DNA of 9,097 nucleotides from Clostridiales bacterium (GCA_003149835.1 QAMX01000153.1:1-9097), one strand, 5' to 3'. Positions 1 through 6,228 are shown, counted from the first letter of the stretch. Made by a program: numbers and translations. Notes: a model not told the origin generated them from the letters alone.

Positions 1-462
1 GCCGCCGCTGAGACGCCCGGAGACGGTAAACGGCAGCGACGGCGCGGAGAACCGGCAGCCGTGCGCCTCCATAACCGTCCGCAGCGCGCCGAGCGGGCGC
101 TCCGGCAGCCGCCCGCGGCCGGTAAAGAAAGCCTCTCCGGCGACGGCTGCGGCGACCGGCAGGAGAAAGCGCAGCGTTGAGCCGCTCTCCCCGCAGTCCA
201 GACACGGCGCGGCCCCCGCCTGCGCGCCGAGCAGCGCTTTCAGACAGCCGATCGTGGCGAGAATGTCCTCGGACGGCTCAAAGCCGGTTTCATCCCGCTC
301 AAAACGGGCGCAGAGCGCGGTAAAAGCGCCGGTTCCGTTCTCGCCCGCTGCGGCGCAGCGCCGGGCGAGCGCCGCGCAGATCAGAGCGCGGTGCGCGGCC
401 GACTTTGAGGCGATGGCTCTGACGCGGCCAGTCAGCGGCCGCGGCGTAATTCGAACGTTCAT
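1..462 (-). CDS. aroA: 3-phosphoshikimate 1-carboxyvinyltransferase (EPSP synthase), N-terminal part
   Basis: Transfers the enolpyruvyl group of PEP to shikimate 3-phosphate, the sixth step of the cytoplasmic shikimate pathway. The visible 154 residues begin MNVRITPRPLTGRV and carry the family's hallmarks: the substrate-binding SKSAAHR stretch at about residues 19-25, the CGESGSTLRFLLP block at about 89-101, and the GRGRLPERPLGAL block at about 115-127, which holds the conserved Arg near the active site. Full-length enzymes have about 420-430 residues, so roughly two thirds lie beyond position 1. The ATG at 460-462 follows a purine-rich AAGGGAG ribosome binding site. It starts 36 bases after the aroB stop, so it is probably co-transcribed as the fourth structural gene of the aro operon. 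No frameshift is seen in the visible part. Family assignment is firm; the catalytic C-terminal half cannot be examined here. Confidence 0.93.
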   Translation of the reverse strand, partial: MNVRITPRPLTGRVRAIASKSAAHRALICAALARRCAAAGENGTGAFTALCARFERDETGFEPSEDILATIGCLKALLGAQAGAAPCLDCGESGSTLRFLLPVAAAVAGEAFFTGRGRLPERPLGALRTVMEAHGCRFSAPSLPFTVSGRLSGG

Positions 463-498
463 ATGGGTCTTTCTCCCTTTCAGGTGGGTATGCAGGGT

Positions 499-1560
499 TC
501 AGCCGGCAAACGCCGATTCCAGCGCGTCGACAGGCACCGGATAGAGAACGCACTCCCCGATTTTTTTCGGCAGCACCAGCGTAATCCTGCCGCCGGCGGT
601 TTTCTTATCGCTGCGCATGACCGCCGCCAGCGCGTGAAGCGGCAGCTCGGTACGGCGCGGCAGACCGAAAGCCGCAAGGATTTCCTCAATCCGCCGCAGC
701 GGTTCTCCGTCCGCGACGCCGAGCCGCTGCGCGGCCCGCGCGGCGGCGACCATGCCGACGGCGACGGCGTGGCCGTGCGTCACGGCGTAGCCGCTGCATT
801 TTTCGACGGCGTGGCCGAGCGTGTGTCCGAAGTTGAGAAGCTGGCGCGCGCCTTTGTCAAACTCGTCCTCAGCGACAAAGCGGCTCTTGATCTCCACGCA
901 GCGCGCCGCGACCGCCTCGATATCGCCGTTCAGCGCGCCGCTGCGGAGCGACTCAAACAACGGCTCGTCGGCGATGACCCCGTATTTCACCGCTTCGGCA
1001 ACCCCGTCCAAAAACACCTCGTGCGGCAGCGTTTCAAAGCAGGCGCAGTCGCACAGCACATACGAGGGCTGCCAGAACGCCCCCGCCAGATTCTTTCCCG
1101 CCGGCAGGTTGACGCCCGTTTTTCCGCCGACCGAGGAGTCAATCGCGGCCAGAAACGTCGTCGGCAGCTGAATCACCGGAATTCCGCGCAGATAAACCGC
1201 CGCAGCAAAGCCCGCGACGTCGCCGGCAATTCCGCCGCCGAGCGCGACGACGCAGTCGGCGCGCGTCAACCCCTTCTCCACGAGGAATGAAAGAAGCGCG
1301 CTTACGGTCGTCAGCGTCTTGCTCTGCTCGCCGGGCGCGAACTGAAACAGCGGCGCTTCCAGTCCCGCTTCTTGCAGAGAGCGGCAGACCGTTTCGCCGT
1401 ACAGCCGCGCGACCGTCTCGTCGGCGACGACCGCCGCGATGCGGGCCGGCAGCCGCGAGCGGATTTCCACCCCGCATCGCGGAAGAATATTCCGCCCGAT
1501 ATCGACCTGATACGGTTTGGAGGCGGGGACCAAAACGGTTCTGACTCTGTCGTTGCTCAT
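499..1560 (-). CDS. aroB: 3-dehydroquinate synthase
   Basis: Converts DAHP to 3-dehydroquinate, the second shikimate-pathway step, using NAD and a divalent metal. The 353 residues match the family length. Visible motifs: the NAD-binding GGG(x)2GD at 108-114, SSVGGKTGVN at 142-151, GKN at 155-157, AEAVKYG at 188-194 with metal ligand Glu189, LLNFGHTLGH at 241-250 with Asn243, His246 and His250, and THGHAVAVGM with His262. By family knowledge Glu189, His246 and His262 bind the metal. The usual HGE after the second His motif is HGH here (His264). The ATG at 1558-1560 is preceded in frame by a stop four codons upstream, so it is the only ATG choice. The AGAGGAAAG ribosome binding site lies a rather long 14 bases upstream. 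The 131-base gap to tyrA on its 5' side holds no gene. Confidence 0.97.
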   Translation of the reverse strand: MSNDRVRTVLVPASKPYQVDIGRNILPRCGVEIRSRLPARIAAVVADETVARLYGETVCRSLQEAGLEAPLFQFAPGEQSKTLTTVSALLSFLVEKGLTRADCVVALGGGIAGDVAGFAAAVYLRGIPVIQLPTTFLAAIDSSVGGKTGVNLPAGKNLAGAFWQPSYVLCDCACFETLPHEVFLDGVAEAVKYGVIADEPLFESLRSGALNGDIEAVAARCVEIKSRFVAEDEFDKGARQLLNFGHTLGHAVEKCSGYAVTHGHAVAVGMVAAARAAQRLGVADGEPLRRIEEILAAFGLPRRTELPLHALAAVMRSDKKTAGGRITLVLPKKIGECVLYPVPVDALESAFAG

Positions 1561-1691
1561 ATCTTTTTAACCAGCTTTCCTCTTTCACATTGCGTTGGTC
1601 CGGCAAAAGCCGCCGAGCGCTTTTCGTGTCTGCGCCGCGCAGGTCTCGTATTTCTATCCGGCAAGGCTGATTACGCCGGTCTCCGCGCCGC
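1561..1691 (-). other. aroB-tyrA intergenic spacer with a weak hairpin
   Basis: This is the longest spacer among the structural genes of the aro operon, whose other junctions are 36 bases or less. No open frame with a ribosome binding site was found. On the minus strand a 6-bp stem (AAAAGC at 1619-1624 with GCTTTT at 1605-1610, 8-base loop) is visible, followed by GCCGG rather than a T run, so it is not a good terminator. No convincing sigma-A promoter was found for aroB. The spacer may affect relative expression or mRNA processing, but nothing in the sequence proves this. Confidence 0.4.
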
Positions 1692-2543
1692 TCAGGCGGT
1701 CGTTTCCTCCGCCTTGTCGCAGAGCGCCTTCATCATCACGCCGTCCTCCAAAAGCCGCCGCAGTCCGTCGGCGTCGTTTTCTTTCAGCGCGCGGCTGTAT
1801 TCGGTCAGGCGCTCGGCCAGCGCGTCGATCTCCGTAATCAGGTTGTCGCGGTTTTCAAAGAACAGCTCCGTCCACATCGCGGGATTCAGCGTCGCCACGC
1901 GCGTCATATCGCGGAAGCTGCCGGCGGAAAGGCCGCTGTGGTAGGGTGCGGTCGGGCTTTTGATATAGGCGTTGGAGAGCACATGCGCCAGCTGTGAGGT
2001 ATAGGAAATGATGCGGTCGTGCTCCTCCGGCGTGCGGATGGTGATCTTCCCAAAGCCGACGGAGAGAAAAAACTTCTTGGCGCGCTCAATGGCGCGGATA
2101 TCGGTGTCGCCGTACGGCGTCAAAATCATCGACGCGCGCCGGAACATCGCCCCGTTCGAGAAATCAAAGCCGGAGCGTTCGATTCCCGCCATCGGATGTC
2201 CGCCGATGAACACAAAGCCGTTTTCCGCCGCGATCTCCCGCGCGCGGTCGCAGACGTATTTCTTGACGCCGCAGCAGTCGACGACAAGCGCGCCCTTCTG
2301 AATCCGCGCCCCGTTGTCGCGCAGCCAGCGCACAGCGTCCTTTGGATAGAGCGCGAGGATAACGACCTCGCATTCTCCAAGCCGTTCAGGCGTCAGCTCC
2401 TCGTCGATGGCCTCCGTCAGCTTGGCGCGGAGCACGACGCTGCGCACGATATCCGACCCAAAGACGCTGTGCTGCGTATTTTCTTTGATGGCCTTGGCGA
2501 CGGAACCGCCGATCAGGCCCAGACCGATGACCGCCGTTTTCAT
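1692..2543 (-). CDS. tyrA: Prephenate dehydrogenase
   Basis: Oxidatively decarboxylates prephenate to 4-hydroxyphenylpyruvate, the committed step to tyrosine. From the ATG at 2541-2543 it has 283 residues: an N-terminal Rossmann domain with GLGLIGGS at 7-14, GGHPMAGIERSG at 114-125 (His116 is the likely catalytic His), then the helical dimerisation domain with EEHDRIISYTSQLAHVLSNA at 173-192 and GSFRDMTRVA at 208-217. It ends soon after this core, so it lacks the C-terminal ACT domain of Bacillus-type TyrA. Start choice: an in-frame GTG (2550-2552) overlaps the aroF stop as GTGA, but the AGGGAAGGG ribosome binding site (2554-2562) is 10 bases from the ATG and only 1 base from the GTG, so the ATG is preferred. 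The near-overlap with aroF suggests translational coupling. TyrA rather than arogenate dehydrogenase is the family default; sequence alone does not settle the substrate. Confidence 0.94.
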   Translation of the reverse strand: MKTAVIGLGLIGGSVAKAIKENTQHSVFGSDIVRSVVLRAKLTEAIDEELTPERLGECEVVILALYPKDAVRWLRDNGARIQKGALVVDCCGVKKYVCDRAREIAAENGFVFIGGHPMAGIERSGFDFSNGAMFRRASMILTPYGDTDIRAIERAKKFFLSVGFGKITIRTPEEHDRIISYTSQLAHVLSNAYIKSPTAPYHSGLSAGSFRDMTRVATLNPAMWTELFFENRDNLITEIDALAERLTEYSRALKENDADGLRRLLEDGVMMKALCDKAEETTA

Positions 2544-2548
2544 GTCGA

Positions 2549-3589
2549 TCACGCCCTTCCCTGTTCGTCGACGCCCCGCCCGTAAGCGTACGGGAGGACG
2601 CTCCGCACCGCGCGCGCCACATGGTCGAACGCCTCCGGCGTCAGCGACTGCGGGCCGTCGCAGAGCGCGTGCGCCGGGTCGTTATGCACCTCGATGATCA
2701 GGCCGTCCGCGCCCGCCGCGGCGGCCGCCAGCGACATCGGCAGCACCATGCGCGAGATGCCGGTTGCGTGGCTCGGATCGACGATGACCGGCAAATGCGA
2801 CATCGTTTTCAGCGCCGGGATCGCGGAGATATCGAGCGTATTGCGCGTATAGGTCTCAAAGGTACGGATGCCGCGCTCACAGAGAATGACGCGGTCGTTG
2901 CCGCCCGCCATGATATACTCAGCGCTCATCAACAGCTCCTGCAAAGTGCTTGACAGGCCGCGTTTCAGCAGAATCGGCTTGTTTGTGTGGCCGAGTTCCT
3001 TCAAAAGCTCGAAGTTCTGCATGTTGCGCGCGCCGACCTGGATCACATCGACCTCGTCAAACAGCGGCAGTTGGGAAATGTCCATAATCTCCGTGACAAT
3101 CGGCATACCGGTCAGCTTTTTGGCTTCGAGGAGCAGGCGGATGCCCTCGCCGCGCAGCCCCTGGAACGCATACGGAGAGGTGCGCGGCTTGAAAGCGCCG
3201 CCGCGCAGCATCGTCGCGCCGGATTTTTTGACGCTTTCGGCCACGGCGCAGATCTGTTCCTCCGACTCGACCGAGCATGGGCCGGCGATGATCTGGAAAC
3301 AGCCGCCGCCGATACGGATCTCCTGCGCCTCGTCGATAGCGATCACGCTGTCCGCAGGGTGGAATTTCCGGTTGGCGTTTTTATACGGCTCCTGAATCCG
3401 TTTGACCTCGTCGACGATATCGAGCGCCCGGATCAGGTCGATATCGACAATCGAGGTATCGCCCACGAGGCCGAGAATCGTATGTTTCAGGCCCTCGCTG
3501 CGGTGGATTTCCAGCCCCAGACTTTCCAGCCATTGAATCAGATTGTCGAGCTGCTCCTGTTTGTAATGCTCTTTTAGAATGACGACCAT
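2549..3589 (-). CDS. aroF: 3-deoxy-7-phosphoheptulonate (DAHP) synthase, type I-beta
   Basis: Condenses PEP and erythrose 4-phosphate to DAHP, the entry step of the shikimate pathway. It has 346 residues in two parts. An N-terminal ferredoxin-like domain (about 1-70) in the Thermotoga-type enzyme mediates feedback inhibition by Phe and Tyr. The TIM barrel carries AGPCSVES at 102-109, RGGAFKPRTSPYAFQGLRG at 129-147, LLKRG at 207-211, DPSHATG at 271-277, IIEVH at 298-302 and DGPQSL at 311-316. Predicted metal ligands are Cys105, His274, Glu300 and Asp311, all present. The frame opens further upstream to a TTG at 3616, but that would begin in the terminator's T run; the ATG at 3587-3589 has a near-perfect GGAGGA 7 bases upstream. 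It is the first structural gene of the operon, directly behind the leader-peptide attenuator. Confidence 0.97.
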   Translation of the reverse strand: MVVILKEHYKQEQLDNLIQWLESLGLEIHRSEGLKHTILGLVGDTSIVDIDLIRALDIVDEVKRIQEPYKNANRKFHPADSVIAIDEAQEIRIGGGCFQIIAGPCSVESEEQICAVAESVKKSGATMLRGGAFKPRTSPYAFQGLRGEGIRLLLEAKKLTGMPIVTEIMDISQLPLFDEVDVIQVGARNMQNFELLKELGHTNKPILLKRGLSSTLQELLMSAEYIMAGGNDRVILCERGIRTFETYTRNTLDISAIPALKTMSHLPVIVDPSHATGISRMVLPMSLAAAAAGADGLIIEVHNDPAHALCDGPQSLTPEAFDHVARAVRSVLPYAYGRGVDEQGRA

Positions 3590-3596
3590 ACTGTTT

Positions 3597-3602
3597 TCCT
3601 CC
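3597..3602 (-). promoter_or_regulatory. aroF ribosome binding site
   Basis: GGAGGA on the minus strand, 7 bases before the ATG at 3587-3589. It decides the aroF start against the longer frame that opens with TTG at 3616. It lies 12 bases after the terminator T run, so it is transcribed only when RNA polymerase reads through the attenuator. Confidence 0.85.
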
Positions 3603-3614
3603 GCTTTCCGAACC

Positions 3615-3646
3615 AAAAAAGCCTCTGCGGCGTCTGCCGCAGAGGC
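3615..3646 (-). terminator. Intrinsic terminator in the aro leader (attenuator)
   Basis: On the minus strand GCCTCTGCGGC (3646-3636) pairs perfectly with GCCGCAGAGGC (3631-3621) as an 11-bp GC-rich stem with the 4-base loop AGAC (3635-3632), followed at once by six T residues (3620-3615). This is a textbook Rho-independent terminator pointing toward aroF. It lies between a strong promoter and the first structural gene, after a short leader peptide, so its role is most simply read as conditional termination (attenuation). No plus-strand gene ends here, and the plus-strand side has only a broken T tract. Confidence 0.93.
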
Positions 3647-3717
3647 TTTCGGTTTCTTTCAATCTACTGATGCGCCCGTTATGCGCGCGCACCGTTCAGC
3701 GAAACCTGCTCTTCGGA
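3637..3717 (-). promoter_or_regulatory. Candidate antiterminator of the aro attenuator
   Basis: Two leader segments can pair in a way that excludes the terminator. GGUUUC (3706-3701) matches GAAACC (3656-3651) over 6 bp. Just outside, CCG-A-AGAG (3716-3709) pairs with CUCU-G-CGG (3644-3637), 7 bp around one A/G mismatch. The second partner is most of the terminator's 5' arm, so the two folds compete. The enclosed loop contains another stem around the leader stop codon, GGUGCGC (3693-3687) with GCGCAUC (3675-3669). The 5' arm lies in leader codons 31-36, downstream of the Phe/Tyr run, so a ribosome stalled on the run would leave it free while one that moves on would cover it. Pairings were drawn by eye without energy calculation. 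Confidence 0.55.
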
Positions 3718-3807
3718 CAAACGCGAATAAGCCTTACCCGCATAAAAGTAGGTAAAGCTAAAGTAAAAGTATCCGACTTTTGCTCCGCGCGATGTCGTCT
3801 GATGCAC
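3679..3807 (-). CDS. Phe/Tyr-rich leader peptide of the aro operon
   Basis: A 42-residue reading frame between the aro promoter and the leader terminator. GTG start at 3805-3807 with AAGGAG (3817-3822) 9 bases upstream; TAA stop at 3679-3681, which is 32 bases before the terminator stem. Residues 13-22 are YFYFSFTYFY: eight aromatics in ten, and with Tyr27 the peptide has 4 Phe and 5 Tyr and no Trp. This is what a ribosome-mediated attenuator sensing charged tRNA-Phe and tRNA-Tyr should look like, comparable in logic to pheL or the his leader of enterics. The N-terminal part is basic and hydroxylated; the C-terminal part (AGKAYSRLSEEQVSLNGARA) is longer than leader peptides usually need. I do not recognise a named family for it. 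No signal peptide is seen; it is probably degraded after synthesis. The role is inferred from composition and context. Confidence 0.85.
   Translation of the reverse strand: MHQTTSRGAKVGYFYFSFTYFYAGKAYSRLSEEQVSLNGARA
3731..3758 (-). other. Leader hairpin inside the Phe/Tyr codon run
   Basis: On the minus strand GCTTTACC (3758-3751) pairs with GGTAAGGC (3738-3731) over 8 bp with one G-U pair and a 12-base loop. It starts inside the aromatic codon run (3771-3742), so ribosomes translating or stalled there must melt it. It could act as the pause or 1:2 hairpin of a classical attenuator. A further 5-bp match, UCGGA (3776-3772) with UCCGA (3717-3713), would enclose it and hide the antiterminator arm when no ribosome is present. 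Confidence 0.5.
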
Positions 3808-3838
3808 GTCCGCCGACTCCTTCTTCTTTATTAAGCGT

Positions 3839-3867
3839 ATTATATCACAGTCCGCCGCGTTTGTAAA
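3839..3867 (-). promoter_or_regulatory. Sigma-A promoter of the aro operon
   Basis: On the minus strand TTTACA (3867-3862) and a perfect TATAAT (3844-3839) are 17 bases apart, with an extended -10 TGA immediately before the -10 hexamer. Transcription should begin near 3832, giving a leader of about 240 bases before aroF and placing the leader-peptide ribosome binding site about 10 bases into the RNA. There is no clear operator beside it, so control probably lies in the leader. Confidence 0.88.
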
Positions 3868-3911
3868 GAGGTTTTTTCCGCCGTTTCGTTTTTTTCGTGT
3901 GGGATATCCCG

Positions 3912-4571
3912 CTATGCCTGCGAAGGCTTTCTCCGCTGCGCGAGCATCCAGCCGTAGACCTCTTGATTTCGATACGTCTTCGACCAGCTGTCGTGCCCCA
4001 CGCCGTTGTAAACCGTCAGCTTCGCCTCGCCGCCGGCTTGATTGACGGCGTTCACCATATCGATGCTGCCTGTGACCGGCACAACCGGGTCGTCGCAGCC
4101 GTGGAACGCCCAGACGGGAACGTTTTTCAACGCGCCCGCCGCCCACGGCATCCCTACGCCGCAGACCGGCAGGATCGCCGCGAACTTTTCCGGGTGCGCG
4201 AGCGCCAGCGCCCATGTGCCGTAGCCACCCATGCTGAGCCCCGTCAGATAAACGCGGTCGGCGTCGGCGTTCAGTTCCTCGCAGATCCGGCTGACAAACA
4301 GGTTCAGCGTCTGAACCTCATAGCTCCAAAACGAATTCGCCGGACACTGCGGCGCCACGCAGATAAAGTCAAACGTCTCGCCCATGGCGATGCGTTTGAA
4401 CGGCCCGTGCACCTTGACGAGCTCCACATCGTCTCCCCGCTCGCCGGCTCCGTGCAGAAAGAATACGATCGGATACCGTTTCTCCTTTGAATACCCTTCG
4501 GGCAGATAAAGCGCATACCGATATGTACACGGCACGCCGCTCCCGTCTGCAAACACCCGATTCTCCGTCAT
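3912..4571 (-). CDS. Alpha/beta-hydrolase esterase (predicted serine hydrolase/peptidase family)
   Basis: A 219-residue single-domain alpha/beta hydrolase without signal peptide or membrane segment, so probably cytoplasmic. Visible: an early beta-strand region ending in FFLHGAGERGD (37-47, HGAG forming the oxyanion-hole region), the nucleophile elbow GLSMGGYG at 111-118 with Ser113, the acid region HGCDDPVVP at 157-165 (Asp160 or Asp161), and VGHDSW at 191-196 with His193. The triad is intact. The arrangement resembles the phospholipase/carboxylesterase and predicted-peptidase group (COG4099-like) related to acetyl-xylan and feruloyl esterases; the natural substrate cannot be told from sequence. 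The ATG at 4569-4571 has a weak purine-rich site (GGAAAAAG) close by. It follows comM by 65 bases, probably on the same transcript, without an obvious functional link. Confidence 0.85.
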   Translation of the reverse strand: MTENRVFADGSGVPCTYRYALYLPEGYSKEKRYPIVFFLHGAGERGDDVELVKVHGPFKRIAMGETFDFICVAPQCPANSFWSYEVQTLNLFVSRICEELNADADRVYLTGLSMGGYGTWALALAHPEKFAAILPVCGVGMPWAAGALKNVPVWAFHGCDDPVVPVTGSIDMVNAVNQAGGEAKLTVYNGVGHDSWSKTYRNQEVYGWMLAQRRKPSQA

Positions 4572-4636
4572 CTTTTTCCAGCCCCCTATACGTTTTATTG
4601 GAACATAAAAAACGCTTTTGCCCTGCGGCGGCCGCC

Positions 4637-6139
4637 CTACGCGCCCCGGTATTGCAGCGCCTCGGCGATATGCGCGCAGGTGATCCGCTCGCTCGCCGCC
4701 AGGTCGGCGATGGTCCGCGCAATTTTCAAAATCTTGTGATACGAGCGCGCGCTCATCCCGAATTTGTCAAACGCCCGCCGGATCATCGCCTGTTCGTCGG
4801 CGCCGAGGGCGCAGTGCCGTTCGATCGCCGCTGCGGGCATGTGCGCGTTGCAGGCGATGCCCGTTCCCGCAAAGCGCGCGCTCTGAATCCCCCGCGCCGC
4901 GTTGACCCGCGCGCGGATCGCCGCCGAGCCCTCGGTGGACGCCCGTCCGCTCAGATCGTGAAAAGCGACCTCGCGCACGTCCGTACAGATGTCGATCCGG
5001 TCAAGCATCGGCCCGGAGATCTTGCCCGCATAGGCGTCCACCTGTGCGGGCGTACAGCGGCAGCGGCCGGACGGATGCCCATACCAGCCGCAGCGGCAGG
5101 GATTCATCGCGGCGACCAGCATAAACCGGCACGGATACGTCACCGTCCCCGCCGCGCGCGAGACGGTAACGGCTCCGTCTTCCAGCGGCTGACGCAGCAC
5201 GTCGATGGTATGGCGCGGAAATTCTGGAAATTCGTCTAAAAACAACACGCCGTTGTGCGCCAGAGAGATCTCCCCCGGATGCAGATCGCGCCCGCCGCCG
5301 ATCAGGCTCACCGCCGTGCTCGTATGGTGCGGTGCGCGGAAAGGGCGCTCGGCCGCCATCGGGCGCGACCGGTCGGTCAGACCTGCGACCGAATAGATCA
5401 TCGTCGTCTGTAACGATTCTTCCAGCGTCATCTCCGGCAGGATCGTCGGCAGACGGCGGGCAAGCATACTTTTTCCCGACCCCGGCGGCCCGTTCATCAG
5501 CAGGTTATGTCCGCCCGCGGCAGCGACCTCCAACGCGCGCTTGGCGTTGTCCTGCCCGCGAACCTCGGCGAAATCGACCGGATAGGTCTGCGCCGCGCCC
5601 GCCTCCGGCGGCAGCGTCGCGCGAATCGTCGCCTCGCCGCGAAAGGCCGCTGTCAGCTCGGCGAGACTGTGCACGCCGAACACCGCCGGCCCCTTCGCCA
5701 GCGCGGCCTCCGGAGCGTTGTCGCTCGGGACGAAAATGCGCGCAAAGCCGCCGCGCCCCGCCGCGACCGCGCAGGGCAGCGCGCCGCTGACCGGGCGCAG
5801 GCCGCCGTCGAGCGCGACCTCGCCGATAAAGGCGCAGTCGTCAAAATCTCCTGCCAGCTGGCCGGAGGCGACGAGCACGGAGAGCAGAATCGGCAAGTCG
5901 TAGAGCGCGCCCTCCTTGCGCGTGTCCGCGGGGGCGAGGTTGACGGTGATGCGCCGCATCGGAAACTCAAAGCCGCAGTTTTTGACCGCGGCGCGGATTC
6001 GCTCGCGCGATTCGCGCACAGCCGCGTCCGGCAGACCGACGATGTCAAACGCCGGCAGACCGCCCGACAGGTCGCACTCGCAGGAGATCTTGTAGCCGTC
6101 TATTCCGTTCAGCCCCACGGTCCAGATACGAGAAACCAT
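4637..6139 (-). CDS. comM: YifB/ComM family Mg-chelatase-like AAA+ ATPase
   Basis: A 500-residue AAA+ protein of the ComM/YifB family. In naturally transforming Gram-negative bacteria ComM is a hexameric helicase that promotes branch migration during DNA integration; its role in Firmicutes is less clear. Domains: an N-terminal ribosomal-S5-like/ChlI domain (1 to about 165, with VGLPDAAVRESRERIRAA at 34-51), the AAA+ core with Walker A GPPGSGKS (217-224) and Walker B VLFLDE (298-303), the Cys-rich NPCRCGWYGHPSGRCRC (346-362; Cys348, 350, 360, 362), the LDRIDI block (379-384), and the C-terminal Mg-chelatase domain with GMSARSYHKILKIARTIADL (461-480). The frame is open upstream to 6397, inside prfB, but AAGGAG at 6146-6151 is 6 bases from the ATG at 6137-6139, and homologues begin just like this, near MVSRIWTVGLNGIDGY. 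It lies 89 bases after prfB. Confidence 0.94.
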   Translation of the reverse strand: MVSRIWTVGLNGIDGYKISCECDLSGGLPAFDIVGLPDAAVRESRERIRAAVKNCGFEFPMRRITVNLAPADTRKEGALYDLPILLSVLVASGQLAGDFDDCAFIGEVALDGGLRPVSGALPCAVAAGRGGFARIFVPSDNAPEAALAKGPAVFGVHSLAELTAAFRGEATIRATLPPEAGAAQTYPVDFAEVRGQDNAKRALEVAAAGGHNLLMNGPPGSGKSMLARRLPTILPEMTLEESLQTTMIYSVAGLTDRSRPMAAERPFRAPHHTSTAVSLIGGGRDLHPGEISLAHNGVLFLDEFPEFPRHTIDVLRQPLEDGAVTVSRAAGTVTYPCRFMLVAAMNPCRCGWYGHPSGRCRCTPAQVDAYAGKISGPMLDRIDICTDVREVAFHDLSGRASTEGSAAIRARVNAARGIQSARFAGTGIACNAHMPAAAIERHCALGADEQAMIRRAFDKFGMSARSYHKILKIARTIADLAASERITCAHIAEALQYRGA

Positions 6140-6191
6140 GCTGCGCTCCTTTGAATTCCGGCGAACCGCCGTACGTTCTTGTCTCTCAGAA

Positions 6192-6223
6192 GCGGCGCGA
6201 CGGATCAGACGATATCGCGCCGC
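6192..6223 (-). other. Stem-loop in the prfB-comM spacer
   Basis: Six bases after the prfB stop, GCGGCGCGA (6223-6215) pairs perfectly with TCGCGCCGC (6200-6192) on the minus strand: 9 bp, 14-base loop. It is followed by TTCTGAG, not a T run, so it is at most a leaky terminator and may instead protect the 3' end of prfB RNA. A second small stem, CGGCG (6171-6167) with CGCCG (6163-6159), 3-base loop, stands 8 bases before the comM ribosome binding site. Confidence 0.5.
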
Positions 6224-6228
6224 CCTGT

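Noticed and set aside
463..1290. Plus-strand open frame of 275 codons
   Set aside because: Antisense to aroB, which has all family motifs. No ribosome binding site of note and a low-complexity Arg-rich translation.
3590..3616. Longer aroF starting at TTG 3614-3616
   Set aside because: It would start within the terminator's T run and has no ribosome binding site, while the ATG at 3589 has GGAGGA 7 bases upstream.
3590..3838. T-box riboswitch in the aro leader
   Set aside because: No T-box consensus (AGGGTGGNACCGCG) and no specifier-stem architecture; instead a translated Phe/Tyr-rich frame lies there.
3901..3910. GGGATATCCC palindrome as terminator of the esterase gene
   Set aside because: There is no loop of workable size and no T run on the minus strand.
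4572..4636. Terminator after comM (GC-rich GGCGGCCGCC, later TTTTTT)
   Set aside because: The palindrome has no loop and is separated from the T run by about 16 bases, so no proper stem abuts the T run.
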